Assembly (NCBI RefSeq): GCF_037969875.1
Contig: NZ_CP150218.1
Span: forward strand, 2,356,001 to 2,420,000
DNA: 64,000 nucleotides
Reading direction: 5' to 3'
From: Paenibacillus sp. FSL R7-0337
GTDB lineage: Bacteria; Bacillota; Bacilli; Paenibacillales; Paenibacillaceae
Shown here piece after piece: positions 24,903 to 33,377 of the stretch. Each line of letters begins with the position of its first letter. Position 1 is the stretch's first letter. A model generated the notes under the pieces. That model worked only from the letters and a program-made list of their open reading frames with translations. It was not told where the DNA came from and did not search any database. The position numbers and the translations under genes were made by a program.

Positions 24903-26054
24903 CTAGTCTCTAGTACGCAGCCGGCTCAAAACGGTTCCAACTTTTTGGGCAACAACCTGCATTTCTTCATTAGTATTACCCAAACCTGTACTAAAGCGAA
25001 TCGCAGAGTTCAAAAGTTCTTCCGGAAGCTTCATCGCCCGGAGAACATGCGAGACTTCCAGAGAACCCGAGGTGCACGCTGAGCCGCTGGCCGCCGCAAT
25101 CCGTTCCATGTCCAGGTTCATCAGTAGCACATCTGTCCCAGCTCCGGGAAAACTGATATTCAGGATTCCAGGCACTCTGTGTTGTTCATTTCCGTTGACG
25201 ACATAGCTCTCTGCTCCGACCTGCTTGTCCAGCTCCTCCAGCAGCGTGCTGCGGAGCTCCAAAGCCTGCTCATGATGACCCGGCAGCCCTTGCACAACCA
25301 GCTCAACGGCCTTGGCGAACCCGGCGGTATGAGCCAGACTCTCCGTGCCCGCCCGCCGGCCGCGCTCCTGAAGTCCGCCATGCTGCATTGGCGTAAGCGG
25401 CGCCCCCCGCCGGACGTACAAGCCTCCAATTCCCTGCGGACCTCCGATCTTGTGGGCCGAGAAGCTCATATAGTCGACCGGCAGGTCGCGGAGCACCAGG
25501 GGCAATGTTCCCAGAGCTTGTACAGCATCTACATGCACCAGCACACCCCGTTCGGCCGCTAATCTGCCAATCTCTTCTATAGGCTGTACAGTTCCCACTT
25601 CATTATTCACATACATTATGCTAATCAGTACTGTATCCTCGCGCAGAGCCGATTCCACATCCTCCAGAGAGACACGTCCGGTAGAATCCACAGGAAGATA
25701 GGTGACCTCGAAGCCCTGCCCTTCCAGCTCCGCGCAGGTATGCAGCACTGCATGATGCTCGGCCGCTGTAGTAATGATATGTCTACCCTTGGAAGCAGAA
25801 GCATAGGCTGCGCCGAACAGCGCGAGATTATCGCTCTCCGTGCCGCCGCTGGTGAAGACCCACTCCTCAGGGGAACAGCCCAAAAAGCCCGCGATTCTGT
25901 CGCGCGCCCCATTTATAATTCTCTTGGCAGACCGTCCGAACTGGTGCACACTGGACGCATTGCCGTATTCGTTCAACAGCATATCATACATAACCGCTGC
26001 CACCTCCGGATGAACCGGTGTTGAGGCGGCGTGGTCCAAATAGATGGGTTTCAT
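24903..26054 (-). CDS. iscS: Cysteine desulfurase, IscS/NifS family (YrvO-like)
   Basis: PLP enzyme that removes sulfur from cysteine as a persulfide, here probably for MnmA-dependent tRNA 2-thiolation. 383 residues. The PLP lysine is in SFSAHKIGGPQGIGG (about 205) and the catalytic cysteine loop is SGSACTSGSLE (about 325). The His motif TAAEHHAVL (about 100) is also present. In Bacillus the homologue yrvO lies between cymR and mnmA; here it is about 10 kb from both. The gene name is by family; YrvO is the likely orthologue. Confidence 0.92.
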   Translation of the reverse strand: MKPIYLDHAASTPVHPEVAAVMYDMLLNEYGNASSVHQFGRSAKRIINGARDRIAGFLGCSPEEWVFTSGGTESDNLALFGAAYASASKGRHIITTAAEHHAVLHTCAELEGQGFEVTYLPVDSTGRVSLEDVESALREDTVLISIMYVNNEVGTVQPIEEIGRLAAERGVLVHVDAVQALGTLPLVLRDLPVDYMSFSAHKIGGPQGIGGLYVRRGAPLTPMQHGGLQERGRRAGTESLAHTAGFAKAVELVVQGLPGHHEQALELRSTLLEELDKQVGAESYVVNGNEQHRVPGILNISFPGAGTDVLLMNLDMERIAAASGSACTSGSLEVSHVLRAMKLPEELLNSAIRFSTGLGNTNEEMQVVAQKVGTVLSRLRTRD

Positions 26055-26185
26055 AACGAAATTCTCCGCTTCTTGAAATTCAGGATTTTCTTACAGGACT
26101 ACTAGATTATACTGCTGAACTGCCTGTTTTACCACCTGTTAATAAACACAATATTGTAACATTTGTCCATGGCCAGTACCCCGGA

Positions 26186-26656
26186 TCAGCCCTCTATTCC
26201 CGGCAACCGCGCCGCGAGCTGCTCCTCGGAGATCACTTCAATACCATGCAGCCGCAGGAGAGCTGTGGTCACGCCTTCTCCAGGGATTTTCATGCCGGCA
26301 AATTCTCCGTTATAGATCCTGGAGCTGCCGCAGGAAGGGCTATTCTCCTTAAGGACAACAAGCGTGGCAGCTAAGCTCCGTACCTGCTCCAGCGCAGCAT
26401 AAGCACCCTCTACATACATTGCTGTTACATCATTCCCTGTTCTGTCAACCACCCGGGCCTGCCCCTCCAGCACATCTCTGCCGCTGCCGCCTATAATCTC
26501 TGCCGGTTCTCTCGGGGTAGAGAAGCCGCCCAGCAGCTCGGGACATACAGCAACCGCCTGCCGGCTGTCCAGCAACTGCCGGATGCCCTGCTCCAGACAA
26601 TCCGTTCCATTATATCTGACCTTCATTCCTGCCAGGCAGGAGCTTACGATAATCAT
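26186..26656 (-). CDS. DUF523 family protein
   Basis: 156 residues, cytoplasmic, uncharacterised family. Conserved features are the N-terminal SSCLAGMKVRYNG, the CPELLGG motif near residue 38, and KENSPSCGSSRIYNGEF near residue 105. Conserved cysteines suggest metal or cluster binding, but no function is established. It is divergent from the SRAP gene. Confidence 0.82.
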   Translation of the reverse strand: MIIVSSCLAGMKVRYNGTDCLEQGIRQLLDSRQAVAVCPELLGGFSTPREPAEIIGGSGRDVLEGQARVVDRTGNDVTAMYVEGAYAALEQVRSLAATLVVLKENSPSCGSSRIYNGEFAGMKIPGEGVTTALLRLHGIEVISEEQLAARLPGIEG

Positions 26657-26758
26657 TGCCCGCCGTCCCCCTTCGCAATCCTCAGTCTCATCTTATATAA
26701 TGCTAAGACAAGCTGTCCGGTCTGTAAACCATTAACGATCCAGGGAGGCATAGAGAAC

Positions 26759-27457
26759 ATGTGCGGAAGATATACGATCACGGTAACGCTGGAGGAGCTG
26801 ATCGCCAAGTACTTCATCCGGGAGCATCCGCTCATCCAATATGCACCGAGGTATAACGCGGCTCCGATGCAGCATATTGCTGCGGTTATTCATGACGGCA
26901 TACAGAATAAGCTCGGAGAACTACGCTGGGGACTGCTCCCTTCCTGGTCCAAGGAGGACAAGAACGCTGCCAAGCTAATCAATGCCCGCAGTGAGACTCT
27001 GCTGGAGAAGGCTTCGTTCAAAGGGCTGGTGGCCTCCCGCCGCTGTGTGATTCCCGCAGACGGCTTCTATGACTGGAAGGTCCAGGAAGGCGGCAAGCAG
27101 CCGATGAGGATTACGATGCGGGACGGGAAGCTGTTCTCCATGGCTGCTCTATATGATATCTGGACCGGTCCGGACGGCGGCAGAATCTCCACCTGCACGA
27201 TCATCACCACCGCCCCGAACACTCTCATGAAAGACATCCATGACCGGATGCCGGTCATTCTGGATGCGGACGGGGAAGCGCAGTGGCTGGAGCGCAGCAA
27301 CCGGAATATTTCCGCCCTGATGAAGCTGCTGCGGCCTTACGATGCGGAGCAAATGCTGGCCTATCCCGTCTCCGCAGCCGTAGGCGATGTCCGGAGTGAC
27401 TACCCGGAGCTGATCCGCAGAGCCGGGCCGGAGCCGGTGCAGGGCACCCTATTTTAA
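26759..27457 (+). CDS. SRAP/HMCES-YedK family abasic-site protein
   Basis: Protein that crosslinks to abasic sites in single-stranded DNA through its N-terminal cysteine. 232 residues. It starts MCGRYT, so Cys2 is exposed after Met removal. The catalytic Asn is in LINARSET and the His in DIHDRMPVIL. The position normally holding the catalytic Glu in GFYEWK-type motifs reads DGFYDWK, a conservative but unusual change. GGGAGG is 12 nt before the ATG. No LexA box was seen in the spacer. Confidence 0.88.
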   Translation: MCGRYTITVTLEELIAKYFIREHPLIQYAPRYNAAPMQHIAAVIHDGIQNKLGELRWGLLPSWSKEDKNAAKLINARSETLLEKASFKGLVASRRCVIPADGFYDWKVQEGGKQPMRITMRDGKLFSMAALYDIWTGPDGGRISTCTIITTAPNTLMKDIHDRMPVILDADGEAQWLERSNRNISALMKLLRPYDAEQMLAYPVSAAVGDVRSDYPELIRRAGPEPVQGTLF

Positions 27458-27567
27458 CCACTCTCAAGACGAATATCTGCTGTTTGAAACCTCCGGTCCC
27501 AGGGTATTAACTAAAGCTCATATCTCATAATATCCATCTACAATACAAATCCCAGGAGGAATTTCAT

Positions 27568-29382
27568 ATGGCTCTCAGCAGACAAGCAGTGTCCCACCCC
27601 TCATCCGCCTCCTCCATCGAGCTGGAATGTCTCTATCATTCAACGCAGGGACGATGGGCGTATGCGTATGACAAGGATACCTTCCATTTAAGAATCCGCA
27701 GCAAAAAAAACAACGTAGACCGGGTCTTTGCCCTGATCGGCGACAAATACGACTGGGAGCAGCATCATCAGGAACTGAACATGCGCAAGGTGGCTACTGA
27801 CAGCTTCTTCGATTACTGGGAAGCAGAGATCTTCCCCGAGTTCAAACGTTTCTCCTACGGCTTCCGGCTGGAAACCGGTCAGGAGACGGTATGGATGCTA
27901 GAATCCGGCTTCTTTACAGACGGGCTGCCTGCGCCTGCTGGAGGCTACTACGAAATGCCTTATCTCCACGAGGCCGACCTGCTGCAGGTTCCCGAATGGG
28001 CGAAATCTGCGGTCTTCTATCAGATCATGCCGGACCGGTTCGCTAACGGTGATCCGGCGAATGACCCCGAAGGGACGCTCGAATGGGGGGCACCGCCCAC
28101 CTACGACAGCTATTTTGGCGGTGATTTGCAGGGGATGATTGATCATCTGGATTATATTGTGGAGCTTGGCGTAACGGCGCTGTATCTGACCCCGATCTTC
28201 CAGGCTCCCAGCAACCATAAATATGACACCGTTGACTATGGAACGGTCGATGCAAACTTCGGGGATCTCAATAAGCTCAAGCAACTGGTGGACCTGGCCC
28301 ATTCCAAAGGGCTTAAGGTGGTCTTCGATGCCGTCTTCAATCATACAAGCTCCGAGTTCGCACCGTTCAAGGATGTGCTGGAGCATGGAGCGGACTCCAA
28401 ATATGCAGGCTGGTTCCATATCCATGATTATCCTGTTCAGGTGGTAGACGGCAAGGCCAACTATGATACCTTCGGCTTCTTCAGCGGAATGCCCAAGCTC
28501 AACACTGCCAACCCGGAAGCCAGAGATTATCTGCTCGATATCACCAAGTTCTGGCTCAAGGAGGTACATATCGACGGCTGGCGGCTGGATGTCGCTAATG
28601 AGGTAGACCATGTGTTCTGGCGGGATTTCCGCAAGGCGGTCAAAGAGATTAACCCGGAAGCATTCATCATTGGCGAGGTGTGGAGCGACTCCCTCAGCTG
28701 GCTGCAGGGCGATCAGTTCGATTCGGTGATGAACTATCCCTTCTCTGACCGGCTGCTGAAGTTCTTCGGCGCGGACAACGACATGGATGTGGACACCTTC
28801 GCCGCGCAGATCTACGGGCTGCTCATGCGCTATCCCCGGCAGGCGAATGAAGTGCTGTTCAATCTCCTGGCAAGCCATGATACCCCGAGAGTGCTCACCC
28901 GGCTGGGCGGAGACAAGCAGCGGCTGAAGCTGGCCATCACCTTCCTCTTCACGTTCACCGGTACGCCGTGTATTTTCTATGGAGATGAGATCGGAATTAC
29001 AGGCGGGGATGACCCGGATTGCCGCAAATGCATGATCTGGGAAGAGGACCGGCAGGACCGGGAGCTGCTGCGCTTTTATCAGAGCCTCATTGCCCTGCGC
29101 AAAAAGCACGAGGTGCTGCGCACCGGCCAGTTCCGCTTCCTGCTGAGTGATCCGGGCAGCCCGGGTCTGGTATATGAACGCTGGAATGAGCACACCCGCT
29201 TCGCGGTCTGGATGAACAACTCTGCCGAACGGCTGACGCTGACGCAATCACTGGGCGGCGGAGCTTGGCAGGATGCCTTGAGCGGCGAGCCTGTAGAGCA
29301 GGATGGGGAGAAAATCCGCATGACGCTGGAGCCGCTGGGATACCGCATTCTGTATAGCGGACAAGCTGGCGGCGAAGCCTGA
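27568..29382 (+). CDS. GH13 neopullulanase/cyclomaltodextrinase-type enzyme
   Basis: Cytoplasmic alpha-glucan hydrolase acting on maltodextrins, cyclodextrins or pullulan fragments. 604 residues, no signal peptide. An N-terminal CBM34-like domain (about 10-130) is followed by the catalytic barrel with DAVFNHTS (region I), GWRLDVANE (nucleophile Asp), GEVW (acid Glu) and LLASHDTPR. A C-terminal beta-sandwich closes it. This order is typical of GH13_20 maltogenic amylases. AGGAGG is 8 nt before the ATG. The gene is monocistronic and ends at a terminator. Confidence 0.92.
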   Translation: MALSRQAVSHPSSASSIELECLYHSTQGRWAYAYDKDTFHLRIRSKKNNVDRVFALIGDKYDWEQHHQELNMRKVATDSFFDYWEAEIFPEFKRFSYGFRLETGQETVWMLESGFFTDGLPAPAGGYYEMPYLHEADLLQVPEWAKSAVFYQIMPDRFANGDPANDPEGTLEWGAPPTYDSYFGGDLQGMIDHLDYIVELGVTALYLTPIFQAPSNHKYDTVDYGTVDANFGDLNKLKQLVDLAHSKGLKVVFDAVFNHTSSEFAPFKDVLEHGADSKYAGWFHIHDYPVQVVDGKANYDTFGFFSGMPKLNTANPEARDYLLDITKFWLKEVHIDGWRLDVANEVDHVFWRDFRKAVKEINPEAFIIGEVWSDSLSWLQGDQFDSVMNYPFSDRLLKFFGADNDMDVDTFAAQIYGLLMRYPRQANEVLFNLLASHDTPRVLTRLGGDKQRLKLAITFLFTFTGTPCIFYGDEIGITGGDDPDCRKCMIWEEDRQDRELLRFYQSLIALRKKHEVLRTGQFRFLLSDPGSPGLVYERWNEHTRFAVWMNNSAERLTLTQSLGGGAWQDALSGEPVEQDGEKIRMTLEPLGYRILYSGQAGGEA

Positions 29383-29405
29383 GAACTATTATAGGATAGA
29401 CAAAG

Positions 29406-29430
29406 ACAAGCCCCGGGAAGGGGCTTGTTT
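29406..29430 (+). terminator. GH13 gene terminator
   Basis: AAGCCCC-GGGAA-GGGGCTT followed by GTTTG, 25 bp after the stop. Confidence 0.85.
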
Positions 29431-29540
29431 GCTTATAGCCGTTTGTTACACTGAACCAGGCTACCAGAGGTGATATACTTTTGTAAATCGTTCTTCACAC
29501 ACGTTCCTCACACCCTATACAATGACAGGAGAGCCGCCGC

Positions 29541-29945
29541 ATGAACATTAGAATTGCAACCGAAGCCGATTATGATTATCTCGCAAGCCGTGACCATCAT
29601 GTCCTGAACTCACTTCTTCTCCCGAAAATAAACCAGCAGGAGATTTACATTCTGAGCAAGGACGGGCTGGACATTGGCTGGCTGCGTTACGGCTATTTCT
29701 GGGACCAGATCCCCTTCATGAATCTGCTGTGGATTGATGAGCCTTATCGCAGCGCAGGCTTCGGCAGACAGGCGGTACAGCACTGGGAGCAAGCGATGCA
29801 GGCCATGGGCCATAAGCAGGTCATGACCTCCTCGATGGCCAATGAAGAGGCCCAGCATTTCTACCGGAAACTGGGCTACCGGGACTCAGGCTGCCTGCTG
29901 CCGGACAATGAGCCGCTGGAGATTTTCTTCACCAAAGCGCTGTAG
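29541..29945 (+). CDS. GNAT-family N-acetyltransferase
   Basis: 134 residues. A GNAT fold is suggested by the acetyl-CoA loop region DEPYRSAGFGRQAVQHWEQA (about 73-92) and the C-terminal EEAQHFYRKLGYRDSG. The acceptor substrate cannot be predicted. AGGAGAG lies 7-8 nt before the ATG. It converges on the SOS-type operon, 6 bp away. Confidence 0.85.
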   Translation: MNIRIATEADYDYLASRDHHVLNSLLLPKINQQEIYILSKDGLDIGWLRYGYFWDQIPFMNLLWIDEPYRSAGFGRQAVQHWEQAMQAMGHKQVMTSSMANEEAQHFYRKLGYRDSGCLLPDNEPLEIFFTKAL

Positions 29946-29951
29946 CTGATA

Positions 29952-30431
29952 CTAACTGCTCAAATGCTGGTTTTTCAGACCGGCTCCAAGCTCCGCTGTG
30001 TACCTGGTCAGCCGCAGGCTGATCTCGGTGCGCATCACATCCCGCGTAAGTCCGAAGCGTTCCTGATAGCCCCGGCAAAAGATTTTGTAGTATACCAGGA
30101 ACTCCTCTTGCTCATCTGCCAGCACCCGGATATTATGCTGCTTCAGCTCTTTCTGCAGCTGGTAGGTATCCTCCATTATACGCTGCTGAATCGCCTGGCC
30201 GGCGATCATGAAAGCCCTTTTGAGAATGCTGCTCGACAGCTCAAGCTCCTTCAGGCTTTTACTGACCATCGTATCCAGGTAAGGCAGCAGGATGAGGTCA
30301 CGCACCATCGTCCGCTCCTCTACCGTAATCATTTTCCTGCCCTCTGTCCCCTGCTTCTGTTCATACTGCTGGACATGCTCTGTCATTAACATTTTGGATT
30401 TCCACCGTTCGTTTCCGTCTAGCTTGCTCAT
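29952..30431 (-). CDS. YolD-like partner of Y-family polymerase (tentative)
   Basis: 159 residues, no membrane segment. The N-terminus (NERWKSKMLMTEHVQQYEQ) resembles the YolD group whose genes often accompany UvrX-type polymerases; the rest is helical and unrecognised. Its ATG overlaps the polymerase stop in an ATGA arrangement, implying translational coupling and a shared function, perhaps as a polymerase accessory factor. The assignment rests on context and a short resemblance, so it is tentative. Confidence 0.6.
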   Translation of the reverse strand: MSKLDGNERWKSKMLMTEHVQQYEQKQGTEGRKMITVEERTMVRDLILLPYLDTMVSKSLKELELSSSILKRAFMIAGQAIQQRIMEDTYQLQKELKQHNIRVLADEQEEFLVYYKIFCRGYQERFGLTRDVMRTEISLRLTRYTAELGAGLKNQHLSS

Positions 30432-31687
30432 TTATAATGCCCCCCAATCTGCTGCGCCCGTTCCAGAGCAACCCCAGACTCCAGCAAAGAAGACGCGCGG
30501 ATCAGCGCCCCGCTTCCGTACCGGTTCTTGATCTGATCGATCGCCCGTTCTCTGTTACTGCTCCGCATCCGGTCGTCGAACAAGGTCAGCTGCATCACAC
30601 TGTCATCCGTCAGCTGGGATATAGAGATAGTCAACCGGCTTATCGGCAGGCCGCTCCAATGATCCACGAACAGACGGTAGGCTGCTGCTGCCACCTCATG
30701 GGTTAACGACGAAGGCTCCGGCAGTGTCGTCTGCCGGCTGTAGGCATTCGAGGTGTTGCCATCTGTCTCTACTACCGCAACGGACACCACCGTTCCCATG
30801 TACCGGTACTTCCGCGCCCGCCGGCAGACCTCGATCACCAGCTCCAGCAGCACCACCTCTATCTCCGGCAGCCGGGTATACAGATTCCAGCGCAGCGCTT
30901 TTCCGTGGCCGACAGACTTCATCTCCTGGCGTATCCCGGTCACCACCGGGCTGGGATCGATGCCGCGTGCGGTCTGCCAATAATATTCCGCTTGAATATC
31001 GCTCTGCTTGCCCAGGGTGCTGCGCATTCTCCGCTTCAGCTCGCCCAGCTCCATCCGGGCAATATCTCCAATGGTCGTAATGCCCATACGGTAGAAATTC
31101 TTGGTCATCCGGCCCGCCACCATGAACATTTCATGCACCGGGCGCGGCCATAGCTCTGTCTCCAGATTATCGTAATCCAGCCGGAAGGTTCCGCCCGCCT
31201 TCTTCTTGGCGAGGTTATTGGCCATTTTGGCGAGGATTTTGGACGGGCCGATGCCCACCCGGGTCCACACTCCGGTAGATAACAGAACATGCTGCTGGAT
31301 CGAGTTAATCATCTCCGGAAGATCTCCTCCGAACACGCGCAGAGAGCCGGTCACATCCAGGAACTGCTCATCGATGCTGAACGCCTCTACAAGATCGGTA
31401 TACCCTTGGTAGATCTCGGAGATCAGCAGCGAGACCTGAATATATGTCCCCATCCGCGGCCGGATAACCACGAGCTCCCGGCATTTCGTCAGGGCTTCCC
31501 CCACGCGTGATGCGGTAGTTACGCCATAGGATTTCGCAAGGGGGCAAGCGGCCAGGACAATCCCGTTCATCCGCGACGGATCACCCACAGCGACAGGCTG
31601 ATCCGCATATTCGGGATGGGCGGCCTTCTCCACGCTGGCATAGAAAGACTGGCAGTCAGAGAGCAGAATGATCCGGTCCTTAGGCAT
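30428..31687 (-). CDS. Y-family DNA polymerase, UvrX/UmuC type
   Basis: Error-prone translesion polymerase. 419 residues. Metal-binding residues appear in LLSDCQSFYASVE (about 9-21) and AFSIDEQFLDVTGS (about 102-115). The little-finger domain follows, and RVGIGPSKILAKMANNLAKK marks the thumb helix-hairpin-helix. Closer to UvrX/UmuC than to DinB. It is the middle gene of a three-gene overlapping set behind two LexA-type boxes, so SOS induction is expected. The ATG overlaps the stop of the upstream small gene; GGAGG is only 2 nt away, so initiation probably relies on coupling. Confidence 0.9.
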   Translation of the reverse strand: MPKDRIILLSDCQSFYASVEKAAHPEYADQPVAVGDPSRMNGIVLAACPLAKSYGVTTASRVGEALTKCRELVVIRPRMGTYIQVSLLISEIYQGYTDLVEAFSIDEQFLDVTGSLRVFGGDLPEMINSIQQHVLLSTGVWTRVGIGPSKILAKMANNLAKKKAGGTFRLDYDNLETELWPRPVHEMFMVAGRMTKNFYRMGITTIGDIARMELGELKRRMRSTLGKQSDIQAEYYWQTARGIDPSPVVTGIRQEMKSVGHGKALRWNLYTRLPEIEVVLLELVIEVCRRARKYRYMGTVVSVAVVETDGNTSNAYSRQTTLPEPSSLTHEVAAAAYRLFVDHWSGLPISRLTISISQLTDDSVMQLTLFDDRMRSSNRERAIDQIKNRYGSGALIRASSLLESGVALERAQQIGGHYK

Positions 31688-31877
31688 ACCTCCGCCCCCG
31701 TGCCGGATGCCATGACAGGATGCCCGCGGTCAGGAATACGCGGGGCTGGCCGGTGCTCAGACAGGTGGCACGAATCCGGCCGTCCCGAATCCCGCGCACC
31801 TCAATGGTCCGCTGCGTAATCTTCCCCGCTTGGTCCAGATATATCATCTCTATAGTTTGGCCGATGCTCATCTTCAT
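31680..31877 (-). CDS. Small WYL-like protein heading the SOS operon
   Basis: 65 residues. The sequence has a basic strand-rich pattern (ITQRTIEVRGIRDGRIRATC and PRVFLTAGILSW) that recalls a single WYL-type fold, which can bind nucleic acid or small ligands. GGAGG is 9 nt before the ATG, so it is well translated. It overlaps the polymerase gene by 8 bp. No published role is known to me; a regulatory or polymerase-accessory role is inferred from position. Confidence 0.65.
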   Translation of the reverse strand: MKMSIGQTIEMIYLDQAGKITQRTIEVRGIRDGRIRATCLSTGQPRVFLTAGILSWHPARGRRYA

Positions 31878-31903
31878 GATTAATCGCCTCCGGGCTCAAG
31901 TAA

Positions 31904-31915
31904 GAACATTTGTTT
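31904..31915 (-). promoter_or_regulatory. LexA/DinR-type box, promoter-proximal
   Basis: AAAC-AAAT-GTTC on the minus strand, one mismatch from GAAC-N4-GTTC. It lies just downstream of the -10 hexamer and 26 bp before the first gene of the polymerase operon. Confidence 0.65.
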
Positions 31916-31917
31916 GT

Positions 31918-31947
31918 ATTATAACCAGGATTAAGATTTTTAAGCAA
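31918..31947 (-). promoter_or_regulatory. Promoter of the Y-polymerase operon
   Basis: On the minus strand, TTGCTT at 31947-31942, an 18 bp spacer and TATAAT at 31923-31918. It lies between two LexA-type boxes. Confidence 0.7.
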
Positions 31948-31957
31948 TGGTAAAATA

Positions 31958-31969
31958 GAACAGATGTTC
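31958..31969 (-). promoter_or_regulatory. LexA/DinR box, consensus
   Basis: GAAC-AGAT-GTTC, a perfect match to the Gram-positive SOS box core and palindromic to A/T on both sides. It lies upstream of the -35 hexamer. Confidence 0.8.
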
Positions 31970-32168
31970 TTGTTTCAAAACAGTATATGCAACTGAGGGG
32001 ATAATTAGAACCGGAAAGAGAAATTAAAGGGCAAGAATTTCTAGAACAAACAGGGAATTCAGCATGTTTCTTAGCTGGAACTTAAACCCATAAGGCGGTA
32101 AAATTCATATTAACGCTAGCGGAGATTACAACTGTATCAACCGATTAATCCTTCAAAGGAGAAGGTCC

Positions 32169-32516
32169 ATGCTACCAAAAACAACTATCTCTAAATGGGC
32201 TCTTATTTTTATGTTCTTGTTAGTAATTACTGCCTGCAGTAAGGATGACACTGTTTTTAAGGGAACTGTACACACAGTAGATGTAGACAATAAAAGGATT
32301 CTAGTCATTGCTCAATTAAAAGAAGAAGATTTGAGTAAGAATTACAAGGAGGTTCTAGAAACTAATATGTACTCTCAAGCCATTTGGGTAAATGAAGTTT
32401 CACCTTCTAAATATAAAAAAGGTGAAGAGATTGAAGTGTTCTATCAAACAAGTGATGATTCATTTCCGGCACAAGTTACCGCTAACAAAATTGTAAAATC
32501 AAAAATTGAGCAGTGA
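32169..32516 (+). CDS. Small lipoprotein, DUF3221-like
   Basis: 115-residue exported lipoprotein with hydrophobic segment 11-21 and lipobox VITAC. The mature part resembles the YobA/DUF3221 group (FKGTVHTVDVDNKRILVI, then SKYKKGEEIEVFYQTSDDSF). Function unknown. AAAGGAGA precedes the ATG. The gene is clearly more AT-rich than its neighbours, consistent with recent acquisition. Confidence 0.75.
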   Translation: MLPKTTISKWALIFMFLLVITACSKDDTVFKGTVHTVDVDNKRILVIAQLKEEDLSKNYKEVLETNMYSQAIWVNEVSPSKYKKGEEIEVFYQTSDDSFPAQVTANKIVKSKIEQ

Positions 32517-32669
32517 AGCCTGCAAGCAAGGGTCCCGAACTACTCTATTCGGGCCTGCGGTCATGCTGAATGAAAGAGACATTCATCGTTAGAGGACTCA
32601 GTGTAACGGACGGAGGAGCTCATATTTGGATGGAGTAAAGAATGCATCCAGATTGTAGCGAACCATCAG

Positions 32670-33005
32670 AGATAAGTGTATTCTGTACAACTAAAAACAG
32701 TGAAACGGAAGACTTTCCTGTTCTAACTGTATTCTGTACAACTAAATCTGCCACGATGGGCGAAAATCCAGGTATAGAGACATTTTAATTGCACGAAATA
32801 CAGCTAAACAGAGATTCGGTAGCACATCCGGCGATTTAGTTGTACAGATTACAATTAAGCCGGTCCCTTGCACCCTAATCGGGGCGCGGCAAACCCTCAG
32901 CAAGCGATTAGTTAAAGTAATTTTAACTTGTGAATATGACCATTATCGGACCTTAACGAAGCACTGGAACGATAGTAACTGCATTTTGTACAATGGAATG
33001 CTGTA
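32670..33005. repeat. Clustered direct and inverted degenerate units
   Basis: Two near-identical direct units, TGTATTCTGTACAACTAAA at about 32679 and 32730, a diverged copy near 32789, an inverted copy TTTAGTTGTACAGATTACA near 32840 and another near 32981 (CTGCATTTTGTACAATGGA). The last matches the family in the comEA-comEB spacer. No gene is seen in 32517-33055. Confidence 0.65.
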
Positions 33006-33056
33006 AAAAAGGCCACTGGTCAAGGAGAACAGAGGATGAATGGATTGATATAGTAT

Positions 33057-33097
33057 AAAAAAACCTCCTGCCAATTAAGGCAGCTGACAGGTTTTTT
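33057..33097 (-). terminator. Terminator of a decayed gene
   Basis: AAAAAACCT pairs with AGGTTTTTT, with a further CTGCC/GGCAG pairing inside. The T-tract is correct for the minus strand, downstream of the truncated reading frame ending at 33130. Confidence 0.8.
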
Positions 33098-33129
33098 GCC
33101 CTTTTACCCAGTCGAAACGCCTGAAAAGG

Positions 33130-33351
33130 TCACGGGCCGGTAATGCTGGCAGTATTGAGCAGAATATTGGTGCTGTTATTAGCTGCCCCCAAAGAATAAG
33201 CATGATAACCGCCTGGAACATTTAAATCCAAATACGAGATCGTAACCGGCTGTATTGCGAGTATAGCAAATCCGCTTGCTCCTACATTAAAAATTGGCTG
33301 GTTATCCCGGTATAAAGTACTTCCTATATTATCCCTGCAAGGGAGACTAAA
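33130..33351 (-). pseudogene. C-terminal remnant of a beta-strand-rich surface protein
   Basis: An open frame of 73 codons without a start, entered from an in-frame stop at 33352. The translation contains GSTLYRDNQPIFNVG, VTISYLDLNVPGGYHAYSLG and NILLNTASITGP before the stop. This pattern is like the C-terminal repeats of exosporium or surface proteins common in Paenibacillus. Its terminator is still in place. The rest of the gene appears lost, perhaps by deletion next to the VanZ gene. Confidence 0.6.
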
Positions 33352-33377
33352 CTAAGGATAAAGAGAGGTCAAACATC

